DNA of 64,000 bases from Collinsella sp. AM33-4BH. GTDB lineage: Bacteria; Actinomycetota; Coriobacteriia; Coriobacteriales; Coriobacteriaceae. Where the stretch lies: contig NZ_QSIN01000001.1 of NCBI RefSeq assembly GCF_003469205.1, positions 124,001 to 188,000 on the forward strand, written 5' to 3'. The notes beneath the pieces were generated by a model that saw only the letters and a program-made list of their open reading frames with translations, was not told the origin of the DNA and ran no database searches. Shown piece by piece: positions 9,213 to 19,573 of this stretch; positions within the stretch are counted from its first letter, which is position 1; every line of letters starts with the position of its first letter. The translations under genes were made by a program, and so were the position numbers.

Positions 9213-10112
9213 CTAGTACTCGCGCGGGCTGTTGACGATCTCGCCGGCGGCGACCTTCTTCAGGTGCTGCCCGTAGACCGACTTGCCGTAGGCCTTGGCC
9301 GCCTCCTCCAGCTCGGCGGTCGTGATCCAGCCGTTCTCCCAGGCGATCTCCTCGGGGACCGAGACCGGCAGGTCCTGGGAGTGCTCCACGGCGCGGACGA
9401 ACTCCGCGGCCTCGTGCAGGCTCTCCATGGTGCCGGTGTCGAGCCACGCGTAGCCGCGGCCGAGGGTGACCACGGACAGCGTCCCCTCCTCCAGGTACAT
9501 CTGGTTGAGCGTCGTGATCTCCAGCTCGCCACGGGCGGAGGGCTCGACCTCGTGCGCCTTGGCGGCCACGTCGCCCGGGTAGAAGTACAGGCCGGTGACG
9601 GCGTAGGAGCTCTTGGGGCACTCGGGCTTCTCCTCGATGGAGACGGCCCTCCCCTGCGCATCGAACTCCACGACCCCGAAGCGCTCGGGGTCGTCCACGT
9701 GGTAGCCGAAGACCGTGGCCCTCCCCGACTCGGCGTTCTGTACGGCGCGCGTCAGGTGGCGCGACAGGCCGTTGCCGTAGAAGATGTTGTCGCCGAGCAC
9801 CAGGGCGCACGGCTCGCCGGCGATGAGCTCCTCGCCGATGGTGAACGCCTGCGCCAGGCCGTCCGGCGAGGGCTGCTCGGCGTAGGACAGGTTCACGCCG
9901 TAGCGCGAGCCGTCCCCGAGCAGGCGCTCGAAGTTGGGGAGGTCCGTCGGCGTGGAGATGACCAGGATGTCCCGGATGCCCGCCAGCATGAGGGTGGACA
10001 GCGGGTAGTAGATCATGGGCTTGTCGTAGACCGGCAGCAGCTGCTTTGAGGTCACGAGCGTGAGCGGGTACAGGCGGGTGCCGGACCCGCCGGCGAGGAT
10101 GATGCCTTTCAT
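9213..10112 (-). CDS. rfbA: Glucose-1-phosphate thymidylyltransferase (RmlA)
   Basis: First enzyme of dTDP-L-rhamnose synthesis: glucose-1-phosphate plus dTTP gives dTDP-glucose. The 299-aa protein opens with [18 protein letters not shown], the nucleotide-binding signature, and contains the expected [26 protein letters not shown] and EEKPECPKS blocks. ATG 10112 follows GAGG at good spacing; an upstream codon at 10151 would add residues absent from the family. It is the first gene of the minus-strand rfb group, with GC-rich codon use, and lies head-to-head with an AT-rich acyltransferase gene across a 104-base gap. Confidence 0.96.
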   Translation of the reverse strand: MKGIILAGGSGTRLYPLTLVTSKQLLPVYDKPMIYYPLSTLMLAGIRDILVISTPTDLPNFERLLGDGSRYGVNLSYAEQPSPDGLAQAFTIGEELIAGEPCALVLGDNIFYGNGLSRHLTRAVQNAESGRATVFGYHVDDPERFGVVEFDAQGRAVSIEEKPECPKSSYAVTGLYFYPGDVAAKAHEVEPSARGELEITTLNQMYLEEGTLSVVTLGRGYAWLDTGTMESLHEAAEFVRAVEHSQDLPVSVPEEIAWENGWITTAELEEAAKAYGKSVYGQHLKKVAAGEIVNSPREY

Positions 10113-10216
10113 ATAATCCGTCCTCTGTAATCGAAAATAGTTATAAATCAAGCGGTTAGTAAGAGTTTGATATTCTTTAAGTTAAACCTTCTCAATATTA
10201 ACGAAAGAAGCAATTG

Positions 10217-11245
10217 ATGAACAACCGCAAGGACACAACCCGTAGAGACGACATAACGAACGTGAGGGCCCTTGCAATATTCCTTGTAGTCCTAGGCCAC
10301 AGCATTGTTCTGTATTCAAGTGCGTGGGGATATTATCCAACTGAACAAAAATCAATTCTGTTGGATAATCTCAAATTCTTAATTAACGGAATCCAGATGC
10401 CCTTGTTCTTTTCGTTATCTGGCTTTTGTTTTTTATGGAGCTGGAATCGATCAAGCGATTTTATAAATCAGGTCATTAAAAAAGCTCAACGCTTAATTAT
10501 CCCCTATATCATGATTGGAATATGTTGGCTCTTCCCCATCAGGATGCTCGTTAAGTATCCCTATTACAATGGCCTAACTGTACCGCACATCATCTTTAAA
10601 TCAATTCTGTTGGGCGAAGACAACGGTCACCTTTGGTTTCTCCCGACTCTTTTTTTCATTACAGCAGCCACGTCGTGCATCTTTCAAATACTCGAAAAGA
10701 GCCCTCTAACAAGTTTTAAGGTTCCGATAGTTTTCGGCGCTTCAATTTATCTTTACCATTTTGGAATACCATCAGCGAACAGATATATCAATTTGGCAGA
10801 AGCAAATGCAATATGGTTTGCGCTTGGCCTAACAATCCACTACTTGGAAGCAAACAAATGGTTCGAGAGCTATAAAAGGCGTAAAAGCATATCAATAGTC
10901 CTAATACTATTATTCCTTGTAAACTTACTAAAACAAGTGGTGCCCCCCATTGCTTCCACCGCCCTTACTTGCATGGCGCTTGCATCAATTTATTGTGTCA
11001 TCCCCCAAAAGGCAAACCTACTAACCGAAAAGATTAGCAAAAACAGTATGGGAATATATCTTTTTCATTCTCCACTGGTTTACATTTCTTTTACCTACTG
11101 GCCCAACATAGCCCCAATGGCGATGGCAGCAATTAACCTGATTGGATTTGGATCAGTCGCCTATATGTTGACGAATCTAATTCGAGCCACAAATATGGGT
11201 TGGATAATCGGAGAAACGCCAAAGGCACCACACGATAAGAAATAG
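10217..11245 (+). CDS. Acyltransferase family 3 membrane protein
   Basis: 342-aa multi-pass protein of the acyltransferase 3 family (PF01757), which O-acetylates or otherwise acylates surface sugars. It has the N-terminal RDDITNVRALAIFLVVLGHS with the conserved histidine of the GHS motif, a second MPLFFSLSGFCF block, and about ten hydrophobic segments. GC content is clearly lower than in rfb genes. It stands alone on the plus strand between rfbA and the minus-strand pyruvyltransferase operon, marking the start of the AT-rich variable part of the locus. The acyl acceptor is unknown. Confidence 0.88.
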   Translation: MNNRKDTTRRDDITNVRALAIFLVVLGHSIVLYSSAWGYYPTEQKSILLDNLKFLINGIQMPLFFSLSGFCFLWSWNRSSDFINQVIKKAQRLIIPYIMIGICWLFPIRMLVKYPYYNGLTVPHIIFKSILLGEDNGHLWFLPTLFFITAATSCIFQILEKSPLTSFKVPIVFGASIYLYHFGIPSANRYINLAEANAIWFALGLTIHYLEANKWFESYKRRKSISIVLILLFLVNLLKQVVPPIASTALTCMALASIYCVIPQKANLLTEKISKNSMGIYLFHSPLVYISFTYWPNIAPMAMAAINLIGFGSVAYMLTNLIRATNMGWIIGETPKAPHDKK

Positions 11246-11270
11246 GGAAAGCAATAGCCAAGGAATACAG

Positions 11271-12302
11271 CTAATTAAACTGTTTCTTCCATTTATCGAT
11301 GCTCGTCCAGGGAAGATTAATCTCAGTTTTAACGGGATGGTTTACCCAATCAGCTAATTTATGGAGATAGCCGTCCTCGCGTTCAAGAACGGGAAGTCCC
11401 GTGTCTTCACCGATTTGGCGGGCTCGATTATCAATTGCAATAATTAGAGAGCGATGTCCTCCATTTAAACAGCGGATGCCCGCATGGAGACGCGTCCCCA
11501 CATAATCAAACTCCTCGGTTTCAATTACACGATTAAGCTCTTCGGTATTGGGGCCTATGACATTAAATTGCTTCAGATCGACTATTTGATCAAGACACCA
11601 ATCAACATCATGGCTTCCTTGAATCCAAATCGTTACCTTTTCGTATTCCGACGACAGCAATTCCAGCATCTTACGGTCACGTTCCGCATCGAAACAATAA
11701 TCGGTAATTGACGTAACAACGTTTTTAGAACGCTTAGAGGATATCTCGAGTTGCCTAGATGGGGTTAACGACCACATGGTCGGACATGCGGTATTAAGAA
11801 CATTCTCTATGCCAATAGAGTTAAGCCTCTTCTTAGTCATTTCATCTCGAACACTATGAAGATATTCATCGGATAGCAAGGTTTTATAGAACTTCTTTGT
11901 ATAGGCGTCGATAGCATCGTCCACCCCAATATCAGACATGCCCACGCCGAACAAAACAACATTTCTATTATTGCCCAACCGCTTGGCAAGCGCCCATTGC
12001 TGCTGATCAGCCATATGCGTATACAGAATATTGGTGCCGCACAACAGCTTTACGTATTCAGGATACATTTCAAGCTCTTTGGAATAATAGTGCGTTGCCA
12101 CATGGGGCAACGCACCGCCAAAGATTTGATCCGCGATACAGCCACAGGCATCCATGATCACATGGTCACCAGAGTTCTCGCTTCCCATAGCCGTATCCAA
12201 AAGGAGATAGCGTTCTTGCTTAACACCATCGGATTTTTCATCGTGCCTGCACGATGTCGCAGAGGCTTTAAGTAGCTGAGTCCATTGGTTAAAGCGCGCC
12301 AT
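11271..12302 (-). CDS. Polysaccharide pyruvyl transferase family protein
   Basis: 343-aa protein resembling the polysaccharide pyruvyl transferase family (PF04230), which adds pyruvate ketals from phosphoenolpyruvate to glycans. Supporting blocks are LLDTAMGSENSGDHVIMDA near the N-terminus, the internal NVVLFGVGMSDIG, and the late segment GTRLHAGIRCLNGGHRSLII, typical of the fold. The start codon overlaps the stop of the upstream WsaF-like gene by one base (TAATG), so translation is coupled. It is last in the minus-strand operon running from about 19.5 kb. It probably decorates the glycan made by the upstream transferases. Confidence 0.85.
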   Translation of the reverse strand: MARFNQWTQLLKASATSCRHDEKSDGVKQERYLLLDTAMGSENSGDHVIMDACGCIADQIFGGALPHVATHYYSKELEMYPEYVKLLCGTNILYTHMADQQQWALAKRLGNNRNVVLFGVGMSDIGVDDAIDAYTKKFYKTLLSDEYLHSVRDEMTKKRLNSIGIENVLNTACPTMWSLTPSRQLEISSKRSKNVVTSITDYCFDAERDRKMLELLSSEYEKVTIWIQGSHDVDWCLDQIVDLKQFNVIGPNTEELNRVIETEEFDYVGTRLHAGIRCLNGGHRSLIIAIDNRARQIGEDTGLPVLEREDGYLHKLADWVNHPVKTEINLPWTSIDKWKKQFN

Positions 12303-13867
12303 TAGTTTCTCCGAAATAAACGTTTGAGTAGAGCAACGTGACCGCCTTCGACGCCCGTCGAAGCAGAAGGCTGAAACGGTTCACAATAATCATCAGATAG
12401 GTTAAAAACGGCAGACACGCTGCATGCGCCACTTTCAACCGAACGAACAACAGGATGAGCGTTGCGAGAAGGCGAAAGACAGACTAGTTGGCTTAGCTCG
12501 GCGACACAAAGCGGATTCTTGCCGTCTTCCGCAAAAGAGTATATATGAATGCGAAGATAGGCCTCTTCATCATCATTTAAAAACAGCGGAACATGCCCCG
12601 CAAAAAGACCGTCCCTAGATTCAAGACTAATCCAGCGAATATCAGACTGATCAAGGGCACACCAAACTGCCGCGCGAACATCCACAGGCATCAAAGACGA
12701 CTCAAAACGCACAGTCAAATCAACAGAAGAAGCTTGAATGAGCGTTTGAGACATGGCAGACGATCGCAATCGAGCATCAGCGAGATGATCGCTGAGCAAG
12801 AAGACCTTACTTAGTTCTTCGGTTTTTAGCACATTCCCGAAGGCGGACTTCCCGCTAACCAAGGATGGCTCTTCATTCAGATAACGTGTAAAGGCCTCGA
12901 AGAACATTTCATTTTCACGCTCAATCGACGTGCAGCTAAATCGATTAGGCGAATCGCATTTTGAGCCTGAAAGAGCCTCAAGAATAGAAGAAGCAATGCC
13001 GCAAGCAGAGGGCTCAGCGAGGTGGATGGTGCCCTCCGGAAAGTCGAGTAGATTATTCTCACGGTTTATTTCAATTACCGAAAGCTTCGATGCAAGCATT
13101 TCGAAAGGCAGGCGAGAGGGATTAGTCACGCTCAACGATACGCCGGCAACACACTTGGCATAAAGCGAGGCGCATTCATCAGCGGTCAAGATGCCGAGGC
13201 TGCGTACACGTGGATCACGAATGGGAGGCATTGCGTCTTCGCCGTATAAATATACGACAACTGCATCGTCGAGCTTGAGAAGCAATTTAATTGCATCAAG
13301 CAACATGCCAGACAAACGCCGATCCTTATTGGATTGATAAATAGCACAGATGGCATACTCTCTGCTTAGATTTTGTTCCTGCGCAGTATATATATCGCTA
13401 ACGCCAAAATCACAATATGGGACTTCATGCGAATAATAGGGTTCAACTTTTTTAGAAAGCCATCTGCCTATTGTTATGGGGTTTAGTTCATAACGATAAC
13501 TTGCTTCGGCATTTAGATACATCTCCCCCATCGGATAGAACCAAGGTTCAAAATCCTGAATGAAGTAGAACTTATGGGTGCACTTCTGCATAGATGCAAA
13601 GTGCGCCGTATTCCAAGCGGTGGCGATTACTGCAAAAAAATCCTCGGACACACTCGGAGCCACACGAACTTCTTTAGGCGAATAACCAAACCAATCCTTT
13701 ATTTCGGTCTGAACTCTATGAGCACTTTTGTATGCTTCACAGCCCGGCATAATGTAAAAGTAGTTCTCATATCCGCGAGAATCTAGAAAGGAAGCCTTGC
13801 TGCAGATGGTTCGAAAGCCGCCAGAGCCCTTTGCCGGCGGAGATATTATCCAGGCAATTTGTTTCAT
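12302..13867 (-). CDS. WsaF-like (GT4) rhamnosyltransferase
   Basis: 521-aa protein whose first 340 residues match the WsaF type of GT-B glycosyltransferase, known from the S-layer glycan of Geobacillus as a rhamnosyltransferase. Recognisable segments are KGSGGFRTICSKASFLDSRG, KFYFIQDFEPWFYPMGEMY and the donor-site region SLSVTNPSRLPFEMLASKLSVI. About 170 C-terminal residues form an extra beta-rich segment of unknown role. ATG 13867 lies ten bases after the stop of the two-domain GT2 gene. The rml genes a few kilobases away would provide dTDP-rhamnose as donor. The linkage made is inferred only from the family. Confidence 0.8.
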   Translation of the reverse strand: MKQIAWIISPPAKGSGGFRTICSKASFLDSRGYENYFYIMPGCEAYKSAHRVQTEIKDWFGYSPKEVRVAPSVSEDFFAVIATAWNTAHFASMQKCTHKFYFIQDFEPWFYPMGEMYLNAEASYRYELNPITIGRWLSKKVEPYYSHEVPYCDFGVSDIYTAQEQNLSREYAICAIYQSNKDRRLSGMLLDAIKLLLKLDDAVVVYLYGEDAMPPIRDPRVRSLGILTADECASLYAKCVAGVSLSVTNPSRLPFEMLASKLSVIEINRENNLLDFPEGTIHLAEPSACGIASSILEALSGSKCDSPNRFSCTSIERENEMFFEAFTRYLNEEPSLVSGKSAFGNVLKTEELSKVFLLSDHLADARLRSSAMSQTLIQASSVDLTVRFESSLMPVDVRAAVWCALDQSDIRWISLESRDGLFAGHVPLFLNDDEEAYLRIHIYSFAEDGKNPLCVAELSQLVCLSPSRNAHPVVRSVESGACSVSAVFNLSDDYCEPFQPSASTGVEGGHVALLKRLFRRN

Positions 13868-13876
13868 TTAAAGCAC

Positions 13877-16258
13877 TCAAATCGCTTCGTAGTCAAAAGG
13901 ATCGAACTTATATAACGCTGCGCGCTTGGGATCTCGAGAAAAGTTAACGGAGAACCATGGATCTCCCTCAGAGAAACGCTCGGACCAGTTATGCAACAAT
14001 CGTGCCTTATCCTCAAAATGCTTATGAGAGCGAGATTTACTATCAAGGGATTTGTCAACACATGCCATATGGTAGAGACATGCCTCTGGTGTATAGATCA
14101 CTTTTAACCCAGCTTGAGAAGACTTGAAGCAAATATCAACATCCGAATAGTCAAGAAGATACGACTCATCAAAACCACCCAGACGATTAAAATGTTCGCG
14201 TGAAATAGCTAAACAGACACCACTCACCGCCGATACATCCCTTACGGTCAATGGCATAAAGATATAGCCAGGAGAAGAGCGATGAATGCCTTGCGACAGG
14301 TTGACGATTGATTCTCCAACATAAGACAGGCCTGCCTGCTGCACAATGCCGTCAAGATCGCACGTCATTGTTCCAACGACGCCAACATCCTCTCGTTGAG
14401 AAAAACCGACGAGAGTCTTTAGCCACGAGGAGTCTAGTGCCTGAATATCGTCATGAATAAAGACGAGTTGCTCGCCACGCGCGGCGAAAGCACCGGCATT
14501 TCTCCACACAGATATATTAAAGGGGTCATCAAGCGCGTGAACGATATAGCGGCAACGAAGTCCAGAGCTCGATTGCTTAACAGCAGCTTCCGCTTCCTGC
14601 GAGCACACGAAAACGACTTCAAGATCATCAAAATCGGTGTCATTGATTGAAGATACAAGAGTCGAAAGAACCGAAGAATTGCCGCGGGTGGTAACGATTA
14701 ATGAACAGGACTCAGATGAAGGAACATCATAAATGGGGCTATAACGAAAAGCACGATTATGAGAATTGACCACAGTCGCCTTGATACCGCATCTATCAAG
14801 GTGCTCCTGAACAGCTTTTATTCCAGCGAGGGTTGCATAGGGTTTACTATCGGAATTACCCGCAGTCGAATTCTCGCTTATTCTCCAGTGATACAAGATT
14901 TTAGGAACGTGATGGATCGTCCCATCAAGTTCGGCAATCTTCAGCACCATGGCATGGTCCTGGGCGCCATCCAACTCGCTGTTAGAAAGGTCAATTCTGT
15001 CTAAACATGCCCTCTTAATAGTAAGAAGGTGGCAAATATAATTATTGTCTCGAGCCATATCAAGACTAAAATCCGGCTTAAAAGTAGGATGAGCCAAGGA
15101 CCCATCAGGCAATAGCTTATCTTCATCACAGTAGAGAAGATTAATATCCGAATTTTGATTTAGAGCGTGTGCATACTCAAACAAGATATTCGGTTCGAGA
15201 ACATCATCATGATCGAAAAAGCAAAGGTAGTCTCCCTTGGCCATCTTGATTCCGACATTGGTGTTCTCAGTGATACCTAGATTGCCCTCAAGATCAGTCA
15301 CTTTAATTCTAGAGTCTGCAGTCACGTACTCGGAAACCAAGTCGCTAAGTCCATCGTAATCTGGCGTAGAGTTAACCAGGATGAGTTCCCAATTCGAATA
15401 CGTCTGAGCAATCACAGAATCAGCCATATCCCTGAAGAAATTCAAGGGAGTCTTATATAGAGGAACGATGATTGAAAACAAGGGCTGGTATGCAAGTCTT
15501 ATTTGTGCTTGTGCCCGCGAATCGGATCCAGTCAATCTGCGCCCAGAAAACCAGGACAAATAACGGGGTTGATCGAATGCACACGCATGATTCCGATCAG
15601 CCTCATCCAAAAGCTCTTTAAGCATATCTTTCTTTAGATTGATAAACGTATCTAGATGACCAGAAGCCCTGTGTATGCAAATGCACAGGCTATCCCCGAC
15701 CTCAGGAATATGAAGAGAGAAATTTATTAGACCAGGATTCGCATCGGCTATTAATTTATTAAATAACAAAGATTCCCCAACAACGCAGGCTTCTTCATTA
15801 AAAGCGACAATACGATCACCCTCAAGGTAATCAGTACCCGAAAGAACACCTCTAACGATTACGCCATCAACGCAGGGAATAAAGCTCTCAATTTGGATAG
15901 AAGCGAGCGCATGCACGCCAGAACGGTCAATATTGCGAAATTGTCCACAATGCTCCGCGCGCAGCAAGCCGTTAACTTTCGACTCAATCGAAAACTTGCC
16001 AGGATTGATGCGGCGCTGGTAAATTACATTATCTCCGCTAAAGAAAGACAGCGATTGGTCGACACCAAAATCGGCAAGAACAGCAACAAATTCAGTCTCT
16101 GAAATAGGAATGATTCTTGCGGGCAGAATTTGCCCATTAGGTGATTGCGACTCAACAGCATCAGGAAAAACGGATGCGGCTTCATACAGTAGATATAGCT
16201 TGCCGTCGCCACGGCAATTTAGCTTATTGTTAAATTCGGTATTAAAAACTATGCCCAT
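13877..16258 (-). CDS. Two-domain family 2 glycosyltransferase (793 aa)
   Basis: Large cytoplasmic transferase with three parts: a roughly 250-residue N-terminal beta-rich region, a first GT2 domain (FSIIVPLYKTPLNFFRDM through the FFDHDDVLEP metal motif) and a second GT2 domain (SCSLIVTTRGNSSVL through the FIHDDIQALD motif and DYSDVDICF). Such tandem GT2 proteins often polymerise or extend rhamnan-type chains with two linkages. ATG 16258 starts two bases after the stop of the DUF2142 gene; a TTG at 16279 is an alternative. It shares this architecture with the 828-aa gene ending at 36178, suggesting duplicated roles in the two halves of the locus. Confidence 0.87.
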   Translation of the reverse strand: MGIVFNTEFNNKLNCRGDGKLYLLYEAASVFPDAVESQSPNGQILPARIIPISETEFVAVLADFGVDQSLSFFSGDNVIYQRRINPGKFSIESKVNGLLRAEHCGQFRNIDRSGVHALASIQIESFIPCVDGVIVRGVLSGTDYLEGDRIVAFNEEACVVGESLLFNKLIADANPGLINFSLHIPEVGDSLCICIHRASGHLDTFINLKKDMLKELLDEADRNHACAFDQPRYLSWFSGRRLTGSDSRAQAQIRLAYQPLFSIIVPLYKTPLNFFRDMADSVIAQTYSNWELILVNSTPDYDGLSDLVSEYVTADSRIKVTDLEGNLGITENTNVGIKMAKGDYLCFFDHDDVLEPNILFEYAHALNQNSDINLLYCDEDKLLPDGSLAHPTFKPDFSLDMARDNNYICHLLTIKRACLDRIDLSNSELDGAQDHAMVLKIAELDGTIHHVPKILYHWRISENSTAGNSDSKPYATLAGIKAVQEHLDRCGIKATVVNSHNRAFRYSPIYDVPSSESCSLIVTTRGNSSVLSTLVSSINDTDFDDLEVVFVCSQEAEAAVKQSSSGLRCRYIVHALDDPFNISVWRNAGAFAARGEQLVFIHDDIQALDSSWLKTLVGFSQREDVGVVGTMTCDLDGIVQQAGLSYVGESIVNLSQGIHRSSPGYIFMPLTVRDVSAVSGVCLAISREHFNRLGGFDESYLLDYSDVDICFKSSQAGLKVIYTPEACLYHMACVDKSLDSKSRSHKHFEDKARLLHNWSERFSEGDPWFSVNFSRDPKRAALYKFDPFDYEAI

Positions 16259-16259
16259 A

Positions 16260-18260
16260 TCAGCAACACTTTCCAACAACTAAAACAAACTCGCAAATCG
16301 TAGCCAAAGTAAACGGGAATACGAGGCATATCAATATGAATCGTTTGCTGTCCCCAAAGACCAAGCGACTTTGGTTAAGGATAAACGATAGGCACGGAAC
16401 CAGAAGTGGCAAAAGGTAACGACTCTGGCAACCATTAACTGTCCCCAATCCAACGGGAGTAAAAGACACATAAAGTGCAGTTGCCACCAAAGTCACCGTA
16501 AACAAAAACACAAATGAGGCCCATAGAAATTGTGCGAGACCAATATGATTAACGCTAATCGAATCGGCCGAAAAAAGCCCAAACAACAATAGGCAAACAG
16601 CTGGAAGCACCTGAACCAACCCACGGATTGCATTTACAGAAATCTGAGCAGCAAGCGATCCAAGGTATGCAAAGTTCAATGCATATCCAGAAGAGGTTAT
16701 CGGATTTAAATAATAAGTTGAAAAATAATTGGCGAGTATTTCCGCGTAGCGCAATGGATCGGCGAGAATGAAAGCGATTTGCTGACCAGAGTTAACATCG
16801 GAGCCGCCTCGCATATCGCCAACGTTAGATCCGCCGGCCGTTGAAAACAAGAACGGAAGCGCAAATGAGGCAAAAGCAATCAAGCCCAAAACAAACACGG
16901 CGGCATAGTAATGAACTCGTTGCTTCGAGCCCGCAAAACGATTACGCGGAACCATAAAGAAAAGACCGATTATCGGAAAATACACAGCTTTGACTGCGAG
17001 TCCTAAAAAGGTAAATAAAAATGCGAGTGCTATATTGCGAATTGTAAATTCATTTAAATCACCCCATGCATACCTCAAAAAATAAGCAAAACCGAGAATG
17101 ATAAACGAAATGAGCCATGCATCATATGAGAAACATGACGCAAGAAAGATCGAAGTTGGCAGCATTCCCACAAAAGCAAATAGTCCCTTTTTTGAGGGCG
17201 TAACCTTGATTGCAATGGCAATTGCAAGACAGTAACTAAATAAATTGCAAATCCGAGCGAATTGAATCATAGAAGAAAAATCGAAATGCAGAAGGCGAGC
17301 GAGCCAAAGGCCAATTGCCGATGGAATATACCCAATGCTGCTAAGCGTATAAACGAATTCTTCATGCTTGTTAACTTGCACATGACCAGAAGCGATATCA
17401 GATCTATAGGAGCCATTCAACTGCCTAGCATGCTCAAGAATTTCCGCTCGATCAAAATGGGAAAGAGAGGGCTCTTCATAGCCCTGTGCACGACGGACCG
17501 CTTCGTCAGTAAAGTTAATATCCGAATCAGTTTTTTGAGTTTCAAATAAATAAGATGTCGAAAGGGCATTGGAATAGTGAATTTGATCATCCCATGAAAT
17601 ACCCGTCGTTATCGGAGTGCTCACCACAAGGAAAACACCAATTGAGAATGCAGCGATAAAGAAAGCAACAGGAAGGGCAGAATTTCTCTTTCGAATGCCC
17701 GAGCAAGCCGTGAAAACCGAAGTTATGATTACCAGCAGGAAATAAACAACAGCATTAATGAACCCATTCACGAATGCAATCGTAGAGCAGCCAAAAACAA
17801 TAAAGAATGCGATAATCAGCAGGGAAACGTAATCGGTAGCCTTGACCCTCGCCGAAGCAGAATGGAACAACGCTTTCAGAGAAAAGCCGCTTTGGAATAA
17901 ATAGAGTATTGCGCAATAGGAAATCAGAAAAAAGAATATGAGCCGCTTTTTATTCCAGTCAGCAATATTCGAGAAATGAGAAGCCGGCGAGCCAAGAACG
18001 GTGCAGCCCTCCCAGATGACCGCCACAGCAAATGCCGTAAGCAACAGGACTAATAATTGAGCGCAGCGACCAGAACAGTTGCCACGCTTTTTTTCATCAT
18101 CTGAGGAAAGGAAGATATAATATGATTGCCAAATGGCAACATCTACAACGACGCAATAGAGCGCTAAAACGAACAGCTGTGAGACAGAGTGGTTCACATA
18201 AAAGTGCTTCATGCACAGAAGCTCGACAATAAAGAGAAGAGCAACGAAGACGGCTTTCAT
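16260..18260 (-). CDS. DUF2142-family membrane protein (GT-C-like)
   Basis: 666-aa integral membrane protein with about 13 hydrophobic segments. The first outer loop contains SWDDQIHYSNALS, matching the WDEPxHY-type acidic motif of DUF2142 (PF09913), and later segments such as GMLPTSIFLASCFSYDAWL and DPLRYAEILANYFSTYY are typical. The family has GT-C-like topology and is thought to act on polyprenyl-linked sugars; activity is unproven. ATG 18260 is used, although neither it nor the GTG at 18293 has a strong ribosome site. The gene is two bases from the following GT2 start and belongs to the same minus-strand operon. It could also serve as the missing polymerase. Confidence 0.8.
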   Translation of the reverse strand: MKAVFVALLFIVELLCMKHFYVNHSVSQLFVLALYCVVVDVAIWQSYYIFLSSDDEKKRGNCSGRCAQLLVLLLTAFAVAVIWEGCTVLGSPASHFSNIADWNKKRLIFFFLISYCAILYLFQSGFSLKALFHSASARVKATDYVSLLIIAFFIVFGCSTIAFVNGFINAVVYFLLVIITSVFTACSGIRKRNSALPVAFFIAAFSIGVFLVVSTPITTGISWDDQIHYSNALSTSYLFETQKTDSDINFTDEAVRRAQGYEEPSLSHFDRAEILEHARQLNGSYRSDIASGHVQVNKHEEFVYTLSSIGYIPSAIGLWLARLLHFDFSSMIQFARICNLFSYCLAIAIAIKVTPSKKGLFAFVGMLPTSIFLASCFSYDAWLISFIILGFAYFLRYAWGDLNEFTIRNIALAFLFTFLGLAVKAVYFPIIGLFFMVPRNRFAGSKQRVHYYAAVFVLGLIAFASFALPFLFSTAGGSNVGDMRGGSDVNSGQQIAFILADPLRYAEILANYFSTYYLNPITSSGYALNFAYLGSLAAQISVNAIRGLVQVLPAVCLLLFGLFSADSISVNHIGLAQFLWASFVFLFTVTLVATALYVSFTPVGLGTVNGCQSRYLLPLLVPCLSFILNQSRLVFGDSKRFILICLVFPFTLATICEFVLVVGKCC

Positions 18261-18462
18261 TATTTGCTTTTGGTTTACGCATCGAGACAACACGGGGCTA
18301 ATTCACCTTTATCCAAATCAAGCTGCAAGGGCCCTCGAAGAATCGTTCCCAGTCATCTGGATGACAAGTATGGGCACCAAGCACTGTTCACAACTGTTGA
18401 AAGAAATATAAGTAGAGACATTCCCATCCGGATGATTTATACGCCAAAGCGAAACGCATAGC

Positions 18463-18807
18463 CTACTTTTCCTTCTCCCTACTTAACGCAACAGCCTGAA
18501 CAAGCGAGTTCAAACGCTCTTCCTGTCGAGAGAGGCGAAGAGAATTGCAGAAATCACGGACCACAAGAACGGCAATAACGTAAAGGAACACGAAGTTAGA
18601 AGCCGACAGGAAACCAAATAGACTTGAAAGCCACATTGCAACTTGTGGAAAAACGCCCAAAATTACAAAACTGACGCTGAATAGCAGCCAAAACAGAGAA
18701 TCCAAAACTTGCATTTGGGATTTTTTTAATTTGCGCAATACGAACACGAATACCAAAACAGCGCAAACGAGAAGCAAAATACGAAGAGAGACCGGCAAAT
18801 GGATCAC
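18463..18807 (-). CDS. DUF2304 small membrane protein
   Basis: 114-aa protein with three hydrophobic helices and a charged C-terminal tail (LRLSRQEERLNSLVQAV), matching DUF2304 (PF10066). Members are regularly encoded right after a polyprenyl-type GT2 and are thought to assist it, like GtrA-type subunits. The GTG start overlaps the TGA stop of the GT2 gene by four bases (GTGA), so the two are translationally coupled. The 200 bases before the DUF2142 gene hold no other recognisable gene. Confidence 0.82.
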   Translation of the reverse strand: MIHLPVSLRILLLVCAVLVFVFVLRKLKKSQMQVLDSLFWLLFSVSFVILGVFPQVAMWLSSLFGFLSASNFVFLYVIAVLVVRDFCNSLRLSRQEERLNSLVQAVALSREKEK

Positions 18808-19490
18808 CTAAACCACTGAACGACAAGGAGCGTAACGAAAACACGAACCATATACTGCATAGACCTAACAGGGTTAAGATAGCTCTCGCCACCTTGACGC
18901 TCGCGCATCTTAACCTGTACCTCTGAAATAGAATACCCTTGCTTCAAAAAGAGAGCGAGAGATTCTGGTTCCGGATTTAAGGTATTGTCGTAATAGTATT
19001 TCGTAAGAATATCCCGCCCAAATAGCCTAAATCCAGACGTGGGGTCACTGATCCTCTTGCCTGTCAGAATCTTTATTAGCACCGTAATCATACGCGAGCC
19101 GATCATGCGAAGCGTCTTGTCTTTGCGCACGCTTACAAACCTAGAGCCAATGACAATATCTGATCCATCAGATTGAGCCCTATCAACAAGGACCTTTATA
19201 TATTCCGGACAATGCTGGCCGTCAGCATCAAACTGAACCATATAGTCATATCCATGATCAACCGCATAACGCGCAGCCGTCTGAAACCCAACGGTCAAAC
19301 CACAGTTAATGGGCATATCAATGATGTCACAACCAAGATCCTTGCAGATAGCTAGCGTTCGATCTCGAGACCCATCATTGATAACAACAAAATCAAACTC
19401 AGGTGCAATTTGCCTGAGCTCGCATATCGTCTTTTCTATGCATTCCTCCTCATTATAAGCAGGAATAGCGATAAGAGTTTTAGGTGTCAT
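18804..19490 (-). CDS. Family 2 glycosyltransferase, dolichyl/polyprenyl-phosphate type
   Basis: 228-aa GT2 with TLIAIPAYNEEECIEKTI, the NDGSRDRT loop, the DXD region QFDADGQH and the SDPTSGFRLFGRD block typical of DPM1-like enzymes that load a sugar onto polyprenyl phosphate. It lacks its own transmembrane helices, and the overlapping DUF2304 gene may supply the anchor. ATG 19490 is chosen over the GTG two codons upstream; ribosome-site evidence is weak for both. It is the first gene of the AT-rich minus-strand operon ending with the pyruvyltransferase. Confidence 0.9.
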   Translation of the reverse strand: MTPKTLIAIPAYNEEECIEKTICELRQIAPEFDFVVINDGSRDRTLAICKDLGCDIIDMPINCGLTVGFQTAARYAVDHGYDYMVQFDADGQHCPEYIKVLVDRAQSDGSDIVIGSRFVSVRKDKTLRMIGSRMITVLIKILTGKRISDPTSGFRLFGRDILTKYYYDNTLNPEPESLALFLKQGYSISEVQVKMRERQGGESYLNPVRSMQYMVRVFVTLLVVQWFR

Positions 19491-19573
19491 ATACACATAA
19501 ACCGATCTCTAGTTTTTCTCATTATTATAGCGAGAGATATACAAATGGTTAAATAGACACAACGAATGGTGCA

